A stretch of 64,000 nt of DNA, taken from assembly GCF_029168945.1 (NCBI RefSeq), contig NC_083602.1, positions 29,685,323-29,749,322 of the forward strand, read 5' to 3'. Below the pieces are notes generated by a model. It saw nothing but the letters and a program-made list of their open reading frames with translations, did not search any database and had not been told where the DNA came from. This document shows positions 46,717 to 62,547 of the stretch, piece after piece. Both the position numbers and the translations under genes were made by a program. Every line of letters starts with the position of its first letter. The first letter of the stretch is position 1. Source of the DNA: Cannabis sativa (taxonomy: Eukaryota > Streptophyta > Magnoliopsida > Rosales > Cannabaceae).

Positions 46717-47534
46717 AGACTTAATGAGAGGAAGAACGCTGAATGAGAGAGATGTAGCTAGGGTTTACTTTTATTAATTGTCAGTTATACCCCATGGTTT
46801 AAAATCGTCAGGTATAATCGACTATTTAAAATCACGACAAAACCCATAAAACCATCGGGAATTTCCCTTTTGAGTGTTCTAAACCATCGGGAATACCCAT
46901 TTTTTTTCTGAAGGTTATAAATAGTCACTTAATATTGTTAGCAACGGTCCCCGAAAAAAATTATTTTTGGGACCGTCGCGAATTTTGAATTTATACTATG
47001 CGTTTAATTTTAGTGAATAATTTTTTAATATGACAAAATCAAAATTGTCGATCAATTCGGGATTCGCTTGATCACTGTGGAAATCGCCTTTTATCTTGGA
47101 ATAAGCAAAGGTTTGGGTCGCTATCTAAGAAAATTGTGGAAACTCAAAAGGAGATAGATAAATTCTTGAGTGCTAATGCGCGAGATGTTCGAGTGGATGA
47201 GGTGAAAGCTATAGAACTTGAATTGGATGACCTAATTAATAAAGATGAACTTTATTGGAAGCAGAGATCAAGATCAGAATGGATGATGGTAGGTGATAGA
47301 AACACAAAATATTTTCATAACAAAGCATCGGTGAGAAAGAAGAAAAATATTATTACGGAGATTATGATGGAAACTGGCCAAACGTAATTATGTGTTTAGG
47401 AGGAGATTATTGGTGAAGTGGAGCGGTATTTTACAAATATTTTTCAAACAGCCAATCCGACAAATGAGCAAATCCAGCCTGGTATAGATGTTATTACTTT
47501 GTGTATTTCGATGGCTGATAATAAGCGCCTAATG

Positions 47535-49646
<2,112 letters not shown>

Positions 49647-51540
49647 TAATTACACCATTGACTCAGGAGGATATTCACCAGGCTGTTATGGCCATTGGCG
49701 CCACTAAAGCTCCGGGACCAGACGAATATCACGCTTTATTTTTTTTTAGAGATTTTAGGATATTGTGGGTGAAAGGGTTAGCCATGTACACCTTGCAATC
49801 TTAAATGATGGTGCTTTGGTGTGACAGTTTAATAAGTCAAACGTAGTGTTGATACCAAAAGTACAAAAGTCAAGATTGGTTAAAGAGTATAGACCTATTA
49901 CTTTGTGTAATGTAATGTATAAAATCATTGCAAAAGCTTTATCACTGAGGATGAAAAGTATTCTTGGCCCCCTCATCTCATCTTTCCAAAGTGCATTTGT
50001 TCAAGGGGGTTCGATACATGACAACATTATGGTTAGTTTTGAGCTACTTCATTCACTATTTAAAAGAAATAATGGGAGAAGGGGATTTATGGCACTCAAG
50101 TTTTACATGAGTAAAACATATGACCGGGTGGAATGGAGATTCTTAGCCAATATGATGCGCCAGTTTGGCTTTGCTGAGGGTTGGGTTAGGAATATCATGG
50201 ATTGTGTGACGACCCTAGAGTACACTTTTTTAATCAATGGTCATCTTAAAGGTCGAGTGATTTCGATAGAGGGTTAAGACAGGGATGTCCTTTATCTCCT
50301 TATCTTTTTCTCTTCTGTGTGGAATCATTGTCTTCGTTGTTCTCTCTTGCGGAGGCCAGAGTTGAACTGATGGAGTTTTGATGTTCTAGATCGGGGCCAC
50401 GTGTTACTCACTTATTCTTTGCAGACGATAGCCTTGTGTTTGGTAGGGCTAATAAAGGTGATACTGAAACTATAAAGCGTATCCTTCTAACTTATGACGC
50501 TACCTCTAGTCAAAAGATTGACTTTGAGAAGTCTGCCATCACTTTTAGTCTGAATGTGCAACAAGTGGATCAAGATGGGGTTTTGAGCGTATTGGGGCTC
50601 ACATCAGCAGCTACTCATAACAAGTACTTGGGTTCGCCTATGGTGATTGGTAGAAACAAAAAGCAGGCATTCGAGGGGATATGTGAGAAGGTTAGGAAGC
50701 ATGTGCGAGGATGGAAGCAAAATTTCTTTTTAGCTGGTGGGAGAGAAGTTCTTATCAAATCTATTCTTCAAGCTATTTGCACTTTATATGATGAGTGTCT
50801 TTAAACTCTCGTCAACAACTTGTGAAAATTAAAGTCTATTGTAGACAATTTTGGTGGGGTTCATCTTGTGATCAAGGGAAGATTCCCTGGGAGAAATGGA
50901 AAACTGCATGTTAGCCTAAGGCGATGGGCGGGTTTTGATTTTGGGACTTTCAACTTTTTAATCAAGCTTTGTTAGCTAAGCAAGTATGGAGATTATTTCT
51001 ATATCTAGATTCATTGCCTACTCAAATTTTGAAATATAAATATTTCCCAAATTGCTCTGTCCTTGAGGCCACTAAAAAAGATGGTTCTTCTCATCTTTGG
51101 TCGAGTTTGATCTAGGACATGGAATTGCTTAAATGTGGTCCTCAAAGGTCCATTGGAGATGGAATACAAGTTAGGACTTTCAAGGATCCATGGCTCCCGC
51201 ATCCGAGGTCTTTTCAGCCCATCACAAGAGGGCTTAATGATAATTGCCAGGTGAGTGAATTTATCCTTCCATCTGGTACTTGGAATGTGGGAAAGCTTCA
51301 ACAAGTTTTTTTGCCAATGGATGTGCACATAATTTTCTCTATTCCATTAGCGAGGCGTGGGGTAGAAGATGGTTGGTGCTGGCACTATGATAGAGACGGG
51401 GTTTATAATGTCAAGAGTGGCTACGCTTTGGCGTGGTCGCTCCAGGTTGAGGAGAGAGTTGCAGATTCATCTGGTTATCTCGTTGGTGGAATGGGGTTTG
51501 ATTCTTAATATACCACCAAAGGTGAAAGTATTTTTTGGCT

Positions 51541-51968
51541 TATCGCAAACTTCAAAGTCCTTCTCAGATGAAGAAAACTTAGAAAATGCAAAGAAATTTT
51601 GAGAGTTCGAAATTCAGAGGAGAGAAAAGGGGAATACAAAAATGAGAGGGAAATGAATAAAATATCATTTCGTATTAGGGAGTTTAAATACTAATATCTC
51701 TCATTTATTGGGATGGAGACACGTGGCAAAAGAATGCCTAAAGTCTCTCAATCCAATGGTTACCAATAATCACGCCTGCACAAACCTCGAAGGGTTCTGA
51801 TGATGTGGCACCTCAAAGGATTAAAAGTAATAATTAGAGCTGTCTTTTCGAAATCCTCGACAAGACAATCAAAGGTCACCACCTCGTGACAACCTTTTGC
51901 CCGTCTCGCTCTCTCTCTCTCATAGTTTCCCTCACGACATAGCTGTCAATCGTGAAACTAGGGGCATG
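51541..51968 (+). other. 3' internal part of Tat-type element 3
   Basis: Non-coding on the plus strand and ends with a purine-rich AAACTAGGGGCA, a likely PPT, at the LTR start. On the minus strand a weak TATA-like TATTTAAA (51683-51690) precedes a CT-rich leader directed toward LINE 2, as in the antisense unit of Tat element 1. Any antisense ORF has been lost where the LINE sequence begins. Confidence 0.45.
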
Positions 51969-52408
51969 TGTTATAGTGTGAATTTTTCACCTAAAAACTC
52001 GAGACCAGGCTCTCATAAAGATGACACGTGGACTTGCTCTCCTCGAGGAGTGTTGAGCTGTCAAAAGGAGACCACTCGAGTATAAACCTCGCCTAAACCA
52101 GACTCAGCGAGATGATGTGACCCTAACAGAGTCTAGTCGTATTATTACGCCTCACATGGTGCAGGACCAACAAGGTCGGGTTTAAGGCTCGTATATATAT
52201 CTTGATGTCTATAAAGATTTTTCTATAAATCAGTAAAGATCGATTCTTTACTTTGCGAGCTGGTCCGGATGACCTAAACGCGCTCGATGACCCAGTAAGG
52301 ACTTGCACATCCTAAGTCATCGAGTTTTACAAGATATCCATATATGCGGCTCGGATAAGCCACAGATATCTTAACACATAGACTCGTTAGTCCTTTACGC
52401 ATCCTAGG
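51969..52408 (+). repeat. 3' LTR of Tat-type element 3, first part
   Basis: Starts TGTTATAGTGTG after the PPT-like run and includes GACACGTGGAC and CTCGAG-type words like the Tat element 1 LTR, but is a different family. It is cut at 52408 by a solo LTR with the duplication CTAGG. Confidence 0.6.
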
Positions 52409-54655
52409 TGTAACACCCTAACTAATTTAGGCGTATTACGTGATTTTTAAACGTACTGTGCAGCTCGTTGCTAATCAACGAGGTTTATGGAAAAACGTGA
52501 TTAATTAAAATTTTGCTTTTTCATTAAACTTATAAACCATTTTACCAAAAAGTCTCGGGATCCCGATTTATAAAATATTTACAAACGTTTTTACTATTCA
52601 ACTTTTACATCAAAAATAAGGTCATCTAACGACCGTTACAAAATCTCGGCCTGGCGTCCCGAGGATCGTACGCTCAGCCTAACTGCGCCACGACATGTAC
52701 AATCCCATAAGCTCGCTCACGGTCCATCGGCTTAGCGCCTTGCCTTTACCTACACATGAACGTAAACCGTGGTCGACGGACTCGGTAAGAAAAGCATACT
52801 AATATCATACATAAAAGCCCGGCTATGTCCAACACGATGCGAGTCCCGCCTACCGCCATGTCCAACATGGTGCGAGCACCTACCTTGCCATGTCCAACAT
52901 GGTGCGGAGTTTTGAACGTTCGGGGGACGGTACTATTGACAAGTATCCTCCTAATCGGTCGAACCGGTCATACTCATTGCTGGTCATACTCGGCACTGTC
53001 GTACCAGACGGGATAGGTCAATAGCCCGAACCACCAACCGGTGTCGGCTGATCGGTCGAGCCGGTCATACTCCGCCGGGTCATACTCCGGCTGTCGTACC
53101 GACGTGACGGGGTTGGGTGGTTCGAAGCCTAAATACATATCTAATGTAATCTAACAGGCTTCCTACATGCACGCTAAACATGTAATCTACATATGCATAT
53201 CGTTATACTAATCTTACACAGTTAGATTTCGAGTGTCTTAGGTCAACCCGATCGGCCGAAGGCGAACGGCGGATTACTGGCTCCTAAACCATAAAAATCA
53301 CAACGCTATAAGTGACACGCTAAATCACTTCCCGGGGACTAAAACTTGAAACTAAAAGTTTCCCTATCGATAAAAAGCATGGCAATACCCCTAAAAACCC
53401 AAAAACGAGGAAAACTAGGGTTCTGAAAAATCCCCAATAGGAAGGCCGGTTGCCCAACCGAATTCGGTTACGGAAAAATGCGAACCCCATCCGAATTCGG
53501 ATGCTCAGCGGAATTCCGGTTCTCGCGAGCGACAACCAAAAATTCTCATATCATGACCAATTCGAACCCAATTGATCCCAAACTTTCCCGGACACCTGCT
53601 CTATAGGTCCCAAATGACCATTCCAAGGCCTCGAAACCTACCCGAAACCTCACAAGCAAATTTCACCATTGAAGACCAAGCTTTGAGTTCCAGAACTCAA
53701 ACTTGGTTAAACCCAACTAGCATGCACCCTAGCCTAGTTAATTCTACTTAACTAAGCATTAAAACACCTGCGCAAACTAACAATAACATCCAGCAATAAC
53801 ACAGAAACTAAACCTAGCATTTTCACACAAAAATCATCAATTTTCACATATAATTTAAAAGCTTGAACAACCTAGCTACTCATGCTTCAAACAACTCATT
53901 TAACATCAATAATCATGCTTTGAATCAACCTAAATCAACAACAAAACACAGCAGTAACAACATTCCACAATCACATGCATTTACACAACTTTTTCAACAT
54001 ATTTTTCCAAGAAAATCAAGGGAAGGGGACTAGGAAGCACCTGCCACAACAAGAGATCACAAGAGATGAAATTTTAGGGCTTGAATCACCAAAAGAATCC
54101 AGCCTTTGCACCCCAAAGCTCAGCCGAAATAAGGGAGAGAGAAAGAGAGAGTTTGCATGAAAAATTTCTTACTTTTGACACTTAATGATTTTTTTGAAAA
54201 AAAAGGAATAACATACAACACATTACTCATTTATTAAATCCTTTTTCAGCCAAAGACAATTAAACAACTAAACATTTAATTCCAATTAAAAGCCACTAAA
54301 AGCCAAAACACTAATGGGGCAAAAAGACCATTTTGCCCCTCCACCATAAAATCACTAAAATCATACTAAAGGGGTATTTTTGGGACATTCTAAATTCCCG
54401 GCCATTCCCGACATTCCCAATGTCTAAAACCCGTCCCCAAAATACTAACATACTAAGTTGTGATTTCTACTGAGCTAAACGCCGAGTTCCAAAATACCGG
54501 ACACCGGAAATGCGAAATATAAAAACTGCTGATGACATAATTATGCATATCTGAATTCCATAAGTAACAATGATAAATTATTTAAATAGCTATAAATAAT
54601 TTCCTGATTAACATAAATAACTGCTAATTTCCAAATTAACTAAGCGGGCTTTACA
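52409..54655 (-). mobile_element. Solo LTR (family S, copy 3), 2.25 kb, inside a Tat LTR
   Basis: The plus strand begins TGTAACACCCTAACTAA and ends GCGGGCTTTACA, the reverse of copies 1 and 2. The duplication CTAGG is perfect (52404-52408 and 54656-54660). The tandem array (about 52960-53110) and TCTCTTTC-rich part near 54140 match copy 1 in order. Confidence 0.9.
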
Positions 54656-54660
54656 CTAGG

Positions 54661-55091
54661 CCCGCGAGATTATGCAAGAATATGAACAGACAACTTGCAC
54701 CATTAAGGTCGCATACGTTGTTGTATTTAGTGAATTGAGTCGAAACTGTTCTTCATTTATTCCATTTACGTTTTCATTGATTTAATGTTGATATTAAATG
54801 TAAAACGGTTTGATAATTAATTAACTTTTGTATAATCAAATGACACTTGCTTTGTATATAAAGGAGTGATCCAATATGAAATGGACAGACAGAAAAATCC
54901 TTGCAACAGTGGACTAAGTAGACCGTGATCTGACTGAACCAGTACAATTCCCTTGTGTTCATTATATTTTCCAGTACGTCTGTTTGTTTGCTCTTTGAAT
55001 ACTCGCCATTCTAGGTTGAGTACTCGCACTTTTTCATTAAATAATTATATTTTTATTTTTATTTGGTGTTGTCGAAATTCCTCCAACAACA
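54661..55091 (+). repeat. 3' LTR of Tat-type element 3, second part
   Basis: Continues after the solo LTR, with a TATATAAAG box at about 54855-54863, and ends about CCAACAACA at 55091. The end is set by likeness to other LTR ends, since the 5' LTR is not in the window. Confidence 0.5.
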
Positions 55092-56185
55092 ATATTTGGC
55101 GTAAAAAATTTTAAAAATAATTTCAAAAAAGAAATTAAATTTAAGATAAATTATAAAGACAAAGAGGTCATCTATATTCCAAAATAAGATATAAAATTTT
55201 ATCTTGATAGTAAAATCTGAAAGTGTGGGGGTGCATACTCCAATATGAGAATTTGAGATATGTTTGGTGTCTTAAAATAAAGTGTAATTTAGACATATTT
55301 GGTGTCTAAATTAGTGTTTAATTTTGATATGTTTGGTATCAAAATTATTGAAAATTTGAGTTGTGTGTGAAAATTAATTTTTTATGATTGAATTTTCAAA
55401 GCTTAAGTACTTAAGGAGAAAAGTGGTCACAAAGCGAACACTATATTTTGGCATGCATGATTCACATGGAATCAATAGTGAGATGTTATAACAAATCATT
55501 TAATCTCCATAAAAGATTAAAGCATGAATTTTTTAGGGATGTGACCTAAACTCTCTTAGTGTTTTGCTCATTGATGGTAACCTATCTTAACACTAGTAAA
55601 AATCTAGTCTTAAGTTCAATAGGTAATAATAAGTTAATAGAGTGAATGTGTTACTCAATTGTCTCATCTATGGATGAGTACATGTGGTGAAGATTGAGAG
55701 TTAAAATCGAAAAGTTTTTTAATGGAGTTTAAGCTTAAGAAAACTCACTTAAGCTTAAGAAGTGTCTAAAGAGTAATGAGATACTAAAACTCCACCTATA
55801 TGGACTAGAGGTGGTGCCGCCTCTTATGAGAATTAGGAGTATTCTCTAGAGAGTCCATGAATTAGAATTTTGCACATGGCTATTACCGGTGCAAGAGCGA
55901 GACATGCGGTCTCAAGTGAGCATTACCAAGGGTGTGTGTGTGTTATCACCGGTTTGTGCTAAATGAATAGTGATTCAATGTTATGGAAACTAAAATTTCA
56001 TCAAATTTTGTGGTAACTACACTAACGTAAAATTTAAGTCGAAAGACATTTACCTAATACACCTAAGCAAGATTTTTTTTGAAAGTATGTATTTATTTAA
56101 TCAAAGTGGGGAAATATTATATTTTGATTTTGATTGATTAAATAAATGTTACATGTGTGTCACACATTTTAATCTAGTAGGGGAT
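55092..56185 (+). other. Tail of an unidentified LTR retroelement
   Basis: Non-coding. It contains a small repeat of ATATGTTTGGTGTC near 55255-55340. It ends in TAGTAGGGGAT, a likely PPT, before the LTR at 56186, so it is best read as the 3' untranslated end of a plus-strand element whose coding part is gone. Confidence 0.4.
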
Positions 56186-56832
56186 TGTTATATTATTTAA
56201 TAATATAATGTATAGATTAAAATGTGGTAATATATTATTATGTGAAAATATATATTAAGTATTTAGTAAATAAATTGTGTAATATATGATTTATTTAACC
56301 TACACTTTGTAAGATGGAGAAGAGTTACAATTAATTACTTTTGTAACTTTTTTTGGTTGATCATATTTTGGTGTAATAAAAAAGATGTTACACAAAATTG
56401 ATGATAGGATTCAAAAGTTATGAAATATAATCGTTACAAATTATATAAATACTCATTTATATGAGAGAAATGAGATGATGTGTTTGAAGTGTGATCACAT
56501 AAACACAATATATAAAGGAGTCTAATGTGCTCATTTAGATGAGAAATTTTCTATCAAAAAAGTACATTGTTAGAAAACCCTAAGGCTTGATAATTCTCAA
56601 AGCTTTACTATGAGAGTTCTCTTAGTGCTTAGAGATAGGGAAAATAAGCTTTTAGACAAAGGTGTAATACCTTGTTCAAGTCATAGTGATTCCCACTAAT
56701 CTACACTCAAGATTGTAGTAAGTGTATATATATTCTTCTCTTGTTATATGTATTATATTACATATGTTGTATTCTTTTTCTTCTACCTTTCCTTTATATA
56801 ATATATATAGTGTATATAAGTGTGTTATAACA
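56186..56832 (+). repeat. LTR (family U), plus orientation
   Basis: Starts TGTTATATTATTTAATAAT after a PPT-like run and ends about GTTATAACA. Key words AAGGCTTGATAATTC and CAAAGGTGTAATACCTTGTTCAAG recur, inverted, in 56910-57893. Confidence 0.55.
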
Positions 56833-56909
56833 TCTATTTAATCAATCTCTTTTACTGTTCTTGTATTATTTTTATGATTAAGTTGTATATATTTTGATTT
56901 ATCTTTTAT

Positions 56910-57496
56910 TGTAATAAAATCTCTAACATGATATAGTATATATATAATATAGATGACATTTATTAAAGATATATAGTATATATAAAGAGTGTATATATTA
57001 TGTACATATATAATATATAATACTATATAGTAAAGATATAATATATATAATAGTATGTATGTATGTATAAGAGTGTTTAGAGAAGAAAAAGAGAATAATA
57101 TAAAACTAGAGAATAGAATAAAGTAAGAATAAAAGAACAAACACCCAAAGTGGAGATAAAGATCACTAAAAGCTTGAACAAGGTTTTTACACCTTTGCCC
57201 AAGAAGATTATTTCCCCCTCTATGAAACACTTAGGGCTTTGTGGAAATACTTCTAGGAATTATCAAGCCTTAGAACTTTTTAGCTTTGTGTTTGAAAGAT
57301 AGAAGAGAAGAGTATGTCTTAAAGAATGAACCAATGTCTTTATTTATAGTGTTTAGGATCACACACTTTGAATTTCAAATACTTTACACCCAATGGCTGT
57401 TATCATCACTTAATTGGGTGTAAATGAGATTAAATGAGTGATTTGGAGGTTATGGAAGTTGTTAGAAAGCATCCCCGTTGTCAAAAGCATTCAAAT

Positions 57497-57534
<38 letters not shown>

Positions 57535-57893
57535 GTAACTAGTTACTAGTTACCAAATTTTTTTAACTTTTGTAAATAACTCTCCAAAGCATTCAAAATC
57601 ATTCTCATTTTATTTTATATCACTTATACACATTATAAATGATAAAATTAAATCCTCAACAACTATATTTGTATTATAGCTTTGAATTTTAAAAGATTAA
57701 GTTGTGTAACCACTCTTTACACACATAATTGGTGATAATGTGGAGGTTACAAAATGTAAGTAACTCCACCTCATATATTACAATTTATGTGAATATTACA
57801 TGTATGTAATTCTCAATCACATCATATATTATACTCATAATAATATACATAATATATAATAATTTTAATCTTAAACATTATATTATTTAATAA
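56910..57893 (-). repeat. LTR (family U), minus orientation
   Basis: On the minus strand it reads ATTAAATAATATAATG near 57893, then the same words as the plus copy (AAGGCTTGATAATTCC, GCAAAGGTGTAAAAACC). It is longer, partly through a poly(A) run at 57500-57532. Its start is cut by the TIR element at 57899. The two LTRs face each other with about 77 bases between. Confidence 0.55.
57500..57532. repeat. Poly(A) run of about 33
   Basis: Homopolymer inside the minus-oriented LTR. Confidence 0.9.
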
Positions 57894-57898
57894 AGCAA

Positions 57899-59168
<1,270 letters not shown>

Positions 59169-59174
59169 CATATA

Positions 59175-59455
59175 ACAACAACTTATTCTTTTTCAAGGCT
59201 TCTAATGTGTGTTGTGTAAGATTCATGCAACTTTTGAGCTGGTATGGGGCAGCCTCGAATCAATTGGTTAACTTTGACATGTTTATTGTTTATTTTAGCC
59301 AAAATATTTTGAGTTCTGAAATTGCTAAAATGGTTGATTTGTTGAGTGTCAAGGGGGTTGATTGCCATGAGAAGTATTTAGGCTTTCTTTATTTTGCGGA
59401 GCATAATAAGACTGGTTGTTTGATGCCATTCGTGATAGAATATAGAAATACTTAA
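59175..59455 (+). pseudogene. LINE reverse transcriptase fragment, about 93 codons
   Basis: The frame reads NLFFFKASNVCCVRFMQLL, then YGAASNQLVNFDM, FSQNI and KGVDCHEKYLGFL, in the order found just after the FADD motif in plant LINE RTs (compare 50436-50640). It starts directly at the edge of the long-TIR element and ends in a stop, with no further LINE sequence on either side. It is too short to say which LINE family. Confidence 0.7.
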
Positions 59456-59617
59456 CAGGTAGAAGTCAAAATTGTTCTCAATTGTAGGTCATGAAATTCT
59501 TTTCAAAGCGGGCATACAGTCTAAAAAAATAATTATATAATTAAAAATCCATATAATCAAAATAAAAATTATAAATATAAATAAGTATACATAATATTAT
59601 CTTAGTATATATATTTA
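59456..59617. other. Short AT-rich spacer
   Basis: Nothing recognised; the last ten bases are the left target duplication of the next element. Confidence 0.5.
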
Positions 59618-60503
59618 GGGCAAGACTATGGTAGGACCTAGCAAAAGTTCTCTACTGGTAGGGAACTTTTTTTGACCATTGATTTTAGATCATGTGGTTA
59701 TTATGATGTAAGGTGTATACTCTTATGATAGGACTGCTTGTATACGATTAAAACTTTATACATATTATAATAATATTTAATTATTATTTTTTTTAAAAAA
59801 AATAATAATAATAATTAAAAATTTTATTAATTTTTATTTTACATTATTTTTTTTAAAGTTATTTTGAATTATTTTTTTTAAAAGTTATTTTTGAATTATT
59901 TTTATATTGGTATTTATTTTCAAAAAAGAATTATTTTTTCTAAACTCATTTTTTTGGCTTTTCATAATTTGCTGATTTTTTTTTTATGTTTATACCTAGT
60001 CTTTTGTTTGTTTTGCTTTTTAGGTTGTGTGTGATTCTGGTGTTATTGACTGTTTTTTCAGTGGTTTTTATTTTGTTATTTGGCTGCTCTTTTGAGGTGC
60101 CACTTATAAAAAAAATTAATTAATTCGGTTTAATATTATTTTTTCTGCCAAAAAAATTGAGTTTAAGAGAAACAAGTTGGTACGGTTCCAATTAAAGAGC
60201 ATATAAAATCATTCAAGTGATCCGATATCAGAAGAATTTTTGAAAATAAATATCTATATAAAAATAATTTAAATTAATTTTAGAAAATAATAATAATAAT
60301 AATTAAAAAATAAATATTTTTTAAAATAAATATATTATTAAAATATTATTATAATATGTATAAAGTTTTAATTGTATACAAGCAGTCCTATAGTAAGAGT
60401 ATATACCTTATTTCATAATAACCACAAGATCTAAAATCAACGGTTAAAAAAAAAGTTCCCTACCGGTAGAGAGTTTTTAATAGGTCCTACCATAATATTA
60501 CCC
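59618..60503. mobile_element. Mutator-like MITE with arms of about 170 bp and a 10-bp duplication
   Basis: Left arm GGGCAAGACTATGGTAGGAC and right arm read inward GGGTAATATTATGGTAGGAC match for about 170 bp, including CATATTATAATAATATTTAA. The flanks are identical: TATATATTTA at 59608-59617 and 60504-60513. A 9-11 bp duplication and long arms fit the Mutator superfamily. There is no coding in the AT-rich interior. Confidence 0.85.
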
Positions 60504-60513
60504 TATATATTTA

Positions 60514-61537
60514 TATATCCTTTACGTACTTAAATCTTATTACAGCATTAAATCATGATTTATTCTGCTACCATCTCTTCAAAGTTACTGTTCCATGTAT
60601 ATTTTATTTTCAGTAAATTCATGTGAAACGCTTGCAATAAATTTATGACATACTTAGTTGCATGACATATTTAATATAAAAAAAATATAGTTTCACAATA
60701 TATATGTATCTGTATTTTGGTAGATAGATGATGTATGTATGGAGGAGTTATGGTATCTATAAACATTATTTATTGTATACTGACTATTAACTCAATTTAT
60801 TTTTTTCTCTGTCTATATATTTATTTAACGTTTTCTTTCTTTTTCTTTTGAGAGATATTAAACGTTTTACTTGTCCCTATATATTGAGAACCATAATAAA
60901 TAGTAATAGAATGTGGTGAGATTTTTTTTATTATGGTAACCATATACTCGTCCAACGTAAAAATAAAACTGATTAATATAAATATATATCTATTTATTGA
61001 TTTAATTAAACCTAGCATAACACAATATAAGATAGAATAAATTACAGCTAAAATCTTTAACATAACACAATACAAGATACTTACGGAATTTCTAAAAGTA
61101 TAATAGAAAATATTTTTACTGCCAATATTTTAATTTAAGTATTAAACTACAATTGAAAGATAAATTTAGGTATTTATACTGCAAATTACTTATATATTAT
61201 ACATATATAAATTTAATTACACACAGTAAACTGATTAATAATGATTCGAAAAAAAGGTATTTTACTAAATATATATAAATAGATTCAATTTTGGAAAAAG
61301 AAAGTATCTAACTGAAACAATTTTACCATTTATTTTATATTATAAAATTTAAATATATATATAAGTGACTATTTAATAATTATATTAAAAATAAAACTAG
61401 TTACATTTTTATATAACCTACTATAATAAGTTAGACTTTAAATAATTATAATTAATTATATATTTAAAATAAATTAATTTTTTAATTAAAATATTTAATA
61501 AAAAAAATTATAACTAATATTTATAAATATTTGAGTA
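60514..61537. other. AT-rich stretch without features
   Basis: No gene or clear repeat seen; open frames are low-complexity. Confidence 0.5.
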
Positions 61538-61878
61538 ATTTGCGGCATAAGTACTTGAGTTTAATTTTCAGTTGTAAATAAATACCTAAATTTAATTTTT
61601 TGCGGTAATAATTCTTAATTTATATTTCTGGAACTTCTGTAGGTACTTGGCTGTTAAGTGTTAAGTAAGATCACGTGGTAATCCCTGATTAGTCTAGGTT
61701 ATTAAATTTTTATTTTAAAAAAAATAGTTTAAATATACCAATAAGAAATTGACACATGGATAATGAATTGACATTTAGCGATCAGGTACCTACTAAAGTA
61801 TCAGAAATATAGGTTAGGTATTATTATCGCCAAAGATTAAACTTAGGTATTTATTTATAACCAAATGTTAAATTTAAC
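61538..61878. mobile_element. MITE (family V copy 2), about 340 bp
   Basis: The left end AATTTGCGGCATAAGTACTT is close to the ends of 57899-59168. The two arms share TAAATAAATACCTAARTTTAA and TATATTTCTG in inverted order. The right arm seems to lack the outermost bases. It lies at the left edge of the copia fragment. Confidence 0.65.
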
Positions 61879-61880
61879 AC

Positions 61881-62547
61881 ATGTGTTCCACGGACAGAGA
61901 GTTGTTCTCTATCTCGGAGTCTTCAATGAACAAGGAGTGGATTCTCGATTCTGGATGCACTTATCACATGTGTCCAAATCAAGAGTCATTTTTTAATTAT
62001 AAGTCAGTTGATGGAGATACAGTTCTAATGGATAATGATCATTCATGCAGGGTCATTAGAACTGGGAAGGTGGCCATCAAATAGTATGATGGCGCAATCA
62101 AGGTGCTAATGAACGTATGGCACATCTTGGACCTTAGACGAAACCTCATATTTCTGGGTGCTCTTAAGGACGAAGGATACAGATACAAGTCCATGCACGG
62201 AAGTTTGAGGATCACCAAAGGTTCTTTGGTAGTGATGATAGGTGAAAAGATTAATGGTTTATATGTTCTCCAAGGAGAGATTGTCCCAGCTGGAGAAGCA
62301 AGTATGGTGAAAGGACTAGAATCATATATGAAATTGTGGCATCACAGACTTGGACAAATCAGTGAACAAGGCCTCAAAGAATTACATAAACAAGGTATAA
62401 TTGAAAATTTAAATTCTTGTGCCTTAGCATTTTGTGAAGCTTGTGTTCTAGGGAAACAACATAAGTTGAAGTTCATTCTAGTAAGGCACACGACTAAAAA
62501 AATACTTGAGTATGCGCATGCTGATCTTTGGGGGCCATATAGAGTGC
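61881..62547 (+). pseudogene. Copia gag-pol fragment: protease to start of integrase
   Basis: One frame with a single in-frame TAG at 62082-62084. It contains the protease motif WILDSGCTYHMC (about codons 24-35), then VWHILDLRRNLIFLG, the GAG-pre-integrase block LWHHRLGQISEQG and CEACVLGKQHKLKF (HHCC), and the integrase start HADLWGP. At 62548 it is cut by an LTR. Gag is missing on the left, where the MITE begins. The sequence differs from the copia element at 25335-30340 and looks more like the Tork/TNT1 type; lineage is a guess. Confidence 0.85.

Larger units (their letters stand above)
42187..47015 (-). mobile_element. Probable non-autonomous CACTA element split by a solo LTR
   Basis: The left end CACTACTACAAAATTAATTT is a typical CACTA terminus. 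The right end, read inward, is CACTAAAATTAAAC, which fits the left if four bases were lost. Both sides carry AAT, the 3-bp duplication expected. Inside each end are many subterminal copies of ACCGTCG or its complement (for example 42270-42360, 44813-44870, 46797-46980). No transposase is recognisable. Near the right end, on the minus strand, a CT-rich leader precedes a short Arg/Ser/Pro-rich frame (46621-46286) that may mark the element's own transcript. Element length without the solo LTR is about 2.4 kb. Confidence 0.55.
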
